From the NCBI RefSeq assembly GCF_018889995.1, contig NZ_CP076547.1:930001-994000 (forward strand): a DNA stretch of 64,000 nt. Direction: 5' to 3'. Positions 62,876 to 64,000 of the stretch are shown piece by piece (the stretch's first letter is position 1; each line of letters begins with the position of its first letter). This DNA comes from Subtercola sp. PAMC28395. GTDB taxonomy: Bacteria; Actinomycetota; Actinomycetes; Actinomycetales; Microbacteriaceae. The notes beneath the pieces are model-generated. The model ran no database searches. It had not been told where the DNA came from and worked only from the letters and a program-made list of their open reading frames with translations. The position numbers were made by a program, and so were the translations under genes.

Positions 62876-63949
62876 GTGAGTGCACACAATCAACCTCACC
62901 CGGGCACACCGGTGCGGCCCACGCTGGCCGATGTGGCAAAGCGTGCGGGAGTCTCGGGCTCGACAGCATCCATTGCTTTCAGCGGTGACGGCTCGATTTC
63001 GGCCAAGACGCGCGACCGGGTGTTGAAGGCGGCCGAGGAACTCAACTATGCCGGCCCCGACCCGCGAGCCAGATCGCTGCGCCAGGGGCGTTCGGGCATC
63101 GTCGGGGTGATTCTCGAAGACCGTGTGCTGAACTCCTTTCGCGATCCGATGATGATTGCGGCACTCGACGGCATTTCGCAGGAGCTCGGTGAGAGCGATG
63201 GGATGCTGCTGCTGACGTGGAACGGTGAAGGGGAGTCGAGCATCCAGACCGCGGTCTTCGATGCGGCGATCTTCATGGGCTGCAGCCCGCACCTGGCGCG
63301 TTCCATTGAGATCATGAGGCAGCGGAACATTCCGATGGTGGCGATCGAGGGCCAGCGGTTCGATGGGGTTCTGAGCGTCAGTCTCGACAATCGCGCGGCG
63401 TCGGCGACGATTGCCCGGCATGTGTTCGATCTCGGGCACCGCCGGGTTGCCACAATCACTCTTCCACTCGACTCCAACCGGATTCTGCGCCCGCTCACCG
63501 AGGAGATAGAGGCCTCGGCAACCACAGCTACCTCGATCGACAGACTCGCCGGTGCGCGCGACGTTTTTGCGGGCCTGGGGGGAGCTGTCGCTCGGCTGTC
63601 ATCGAGCGACGAGGGCTACGAGGCCGCTCTGTCGGTACTGGATGCTGCACCCGCGGATCGCCCGACAGCCATCATCGCGCAGAGCGACCTCCTGGCAGTG
63701 GGCGCTATTCGTGCAGCAGAATCCCTGGGACTCTCCGTGCCAGGCGATCTCACGGTCGTCGGATTCGATGGCCTGCGTATCGAGGGAATGAGCGACTACG
63801 ACCTCACCACCATGGTGCAGCCGGCCACCGAGAAGGGAAGAGCCGCAGGGCTTGCGGTGACCCAGCTGCTCTCCGGGCGGGAGTCCGGTGACGTCAGCTT
63901 GACTTCGTACTTGCACGTGGGCAACACCTCAGGACCCGTGCCGGACTGA
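62876..63949 (+). CDS. LacI-family transcriptional regulator
   Basis: A 357-aa regulator. The N-terminal helix-turn-helix is PTLADVAKRAGVSGSTASIA followed by the hinge helix region; the periplasmic-binding-protein-like sensor domain spans residues 75-355 (GIVGVILEDRVLNSF, SLDNRAASATIARHVFDLGH, AIIAQSDLLAVGAIRAAESL, TVVGFDGLRIEGMSDYDLT). The ligand is unknown; carbohydrates are usual for the family. GTG 62876 follows a TACGCT at seven bases. It likely represses the divergent MFS gene and itself. Confidence 0.92.
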   Translation: MSAHNQPHPGTPVRPTLADVAKRAGVSGSTASIAFSGDGSISAKTRDRVLKAAEELNYAGPDPRARSLRQGRSGIVGVILEDRVLNSFRDPMMIAALDGISQELGESDGMLLLTWNGEGESSIQTAVFDAAIFMGCSPHLARSIEIMRQRNIPMVAIEGQRFDGVLSVSLDNRAASATIARHVFDLGHRRVATITLPLDSNRILRPLTEEIEASATTATSIDRLAGARDVFAGLGGAVARLSSSDEGYEAALSVLDAAPADRPTAIIAQSDLLAVGAIRAAESLGLSVPGDLTVVGFDGLRIEGMSDYDLTTMVQPATEKGRAAGLAVTQLLSGRESGDVSLTSYLHVGNTSGPVPD

Positions 63950-63977
63950 TGGCGCGTCGGCTCGTCGGCCCACCTCG

Positions 63978-64000
63978 TAGGATCGAAGGATGACCTCAGC
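63978..64000 (+). CDS. 5' end of next gene (partial)
   Basis: TAGGAT at 63978-63983 is followed six bases later by ATG at 63990, which reads MTS before the window ends. The AAGG before the ATG could also be a ribosome-binding site. Nothing can be said about the product. Confidence 0.35.

Overview
This window is the chromosomal replication-origin region of a high-GC actinobacterium, most likely a member of Microbacteriaceae. The assignment is an inference from gene content and order; no rRNA is present to confirm it and I do not name a genus. Lineage markers are the mycothiol-type glycosyltransferase mshA beside inositol-phosphate synthase, the non-canonical mismatch endonuclease nucS, crgA, a class E sortase, the fhaA-fhaB-pstP-rodA-pbpA-pknA-pknB cell-growth operon, a DUF6049-murJ pair, and frequent leaderless-looking promoters (TANNNT six or seven bases before the start codon).

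Layout. At 1-3000 (minus strand) lie the two E1 subunits of a 2-oxoacid dehydrogenase and a HisC-like aminotransferase. At 3.1-9.2 kb (plus) are a HEAT-repeat/GT4 glycosyltransferase fusion, a GT1-type glycosyltransferase, a small membrane protein, a low-molecular-weight phosphatase and purB. At 9.2-13.8 kb (minus) are two small membrane proteins, dnaB, and the rpsF-ssb-rpsR-rplI operon. At 13.9-25.1 kb are mshA, ino1, a secreted DUF4214 protein, pcnA, DUF6049, murJ, a hydrolase, trxB and trxA. At 25.2-27.6 kb is an aminotransferase/D-Ala-D-Ala-ligase pair.

The core (27.6-44.3 kb) is the classic origin block. On the minus strand are rpmH-rnpA-yidD-yidC-jag-rsmG-parA-parB, with three parS sites. 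On the plus strand are dnaA, then dnaN-gnd-recF-dciA-gyrB-gyrA-DUF3566, and tRNA-Ile and tRNA-Ala. The dnaA-dnaN spacer (34622-34984) has DnaA boxes and an AT-rich stretch and is the probable oriC. Genes on both sides point away from it.

At 44.3-58 kb are a repeat-rich spacer, a cyclophilin-rhomboid pair, crgA, a sortase, a 53-aa membrane protein, pabA, and the kinase/phosphatase/FHA/RodA/PBP operon that coordinates septal and lateral wall growth. At 58-64 kb are tRNA-Leu, an XRE regulator, a HAD phosphatase, an anion permease, nucS, an MFS exporter and a divergent LacI regulator.

Most of the window is conserved core genome. I saw no insertion sequence, prophage, CRISPR array or clear horizontal island. 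The less ordinary items are the HEAT-GT4 + GT1 pair, the aminotransferase + second-Ddl pair, a PknA with an unusual ectodomain, DnaA boxes in front of dnaB, a tRNA-Ala acceptor end built into its own terminator stem, a 48-bp tandem duplication at the pcnA 3' end, and a dispersed palindromic repeat after tRNA-Ala.
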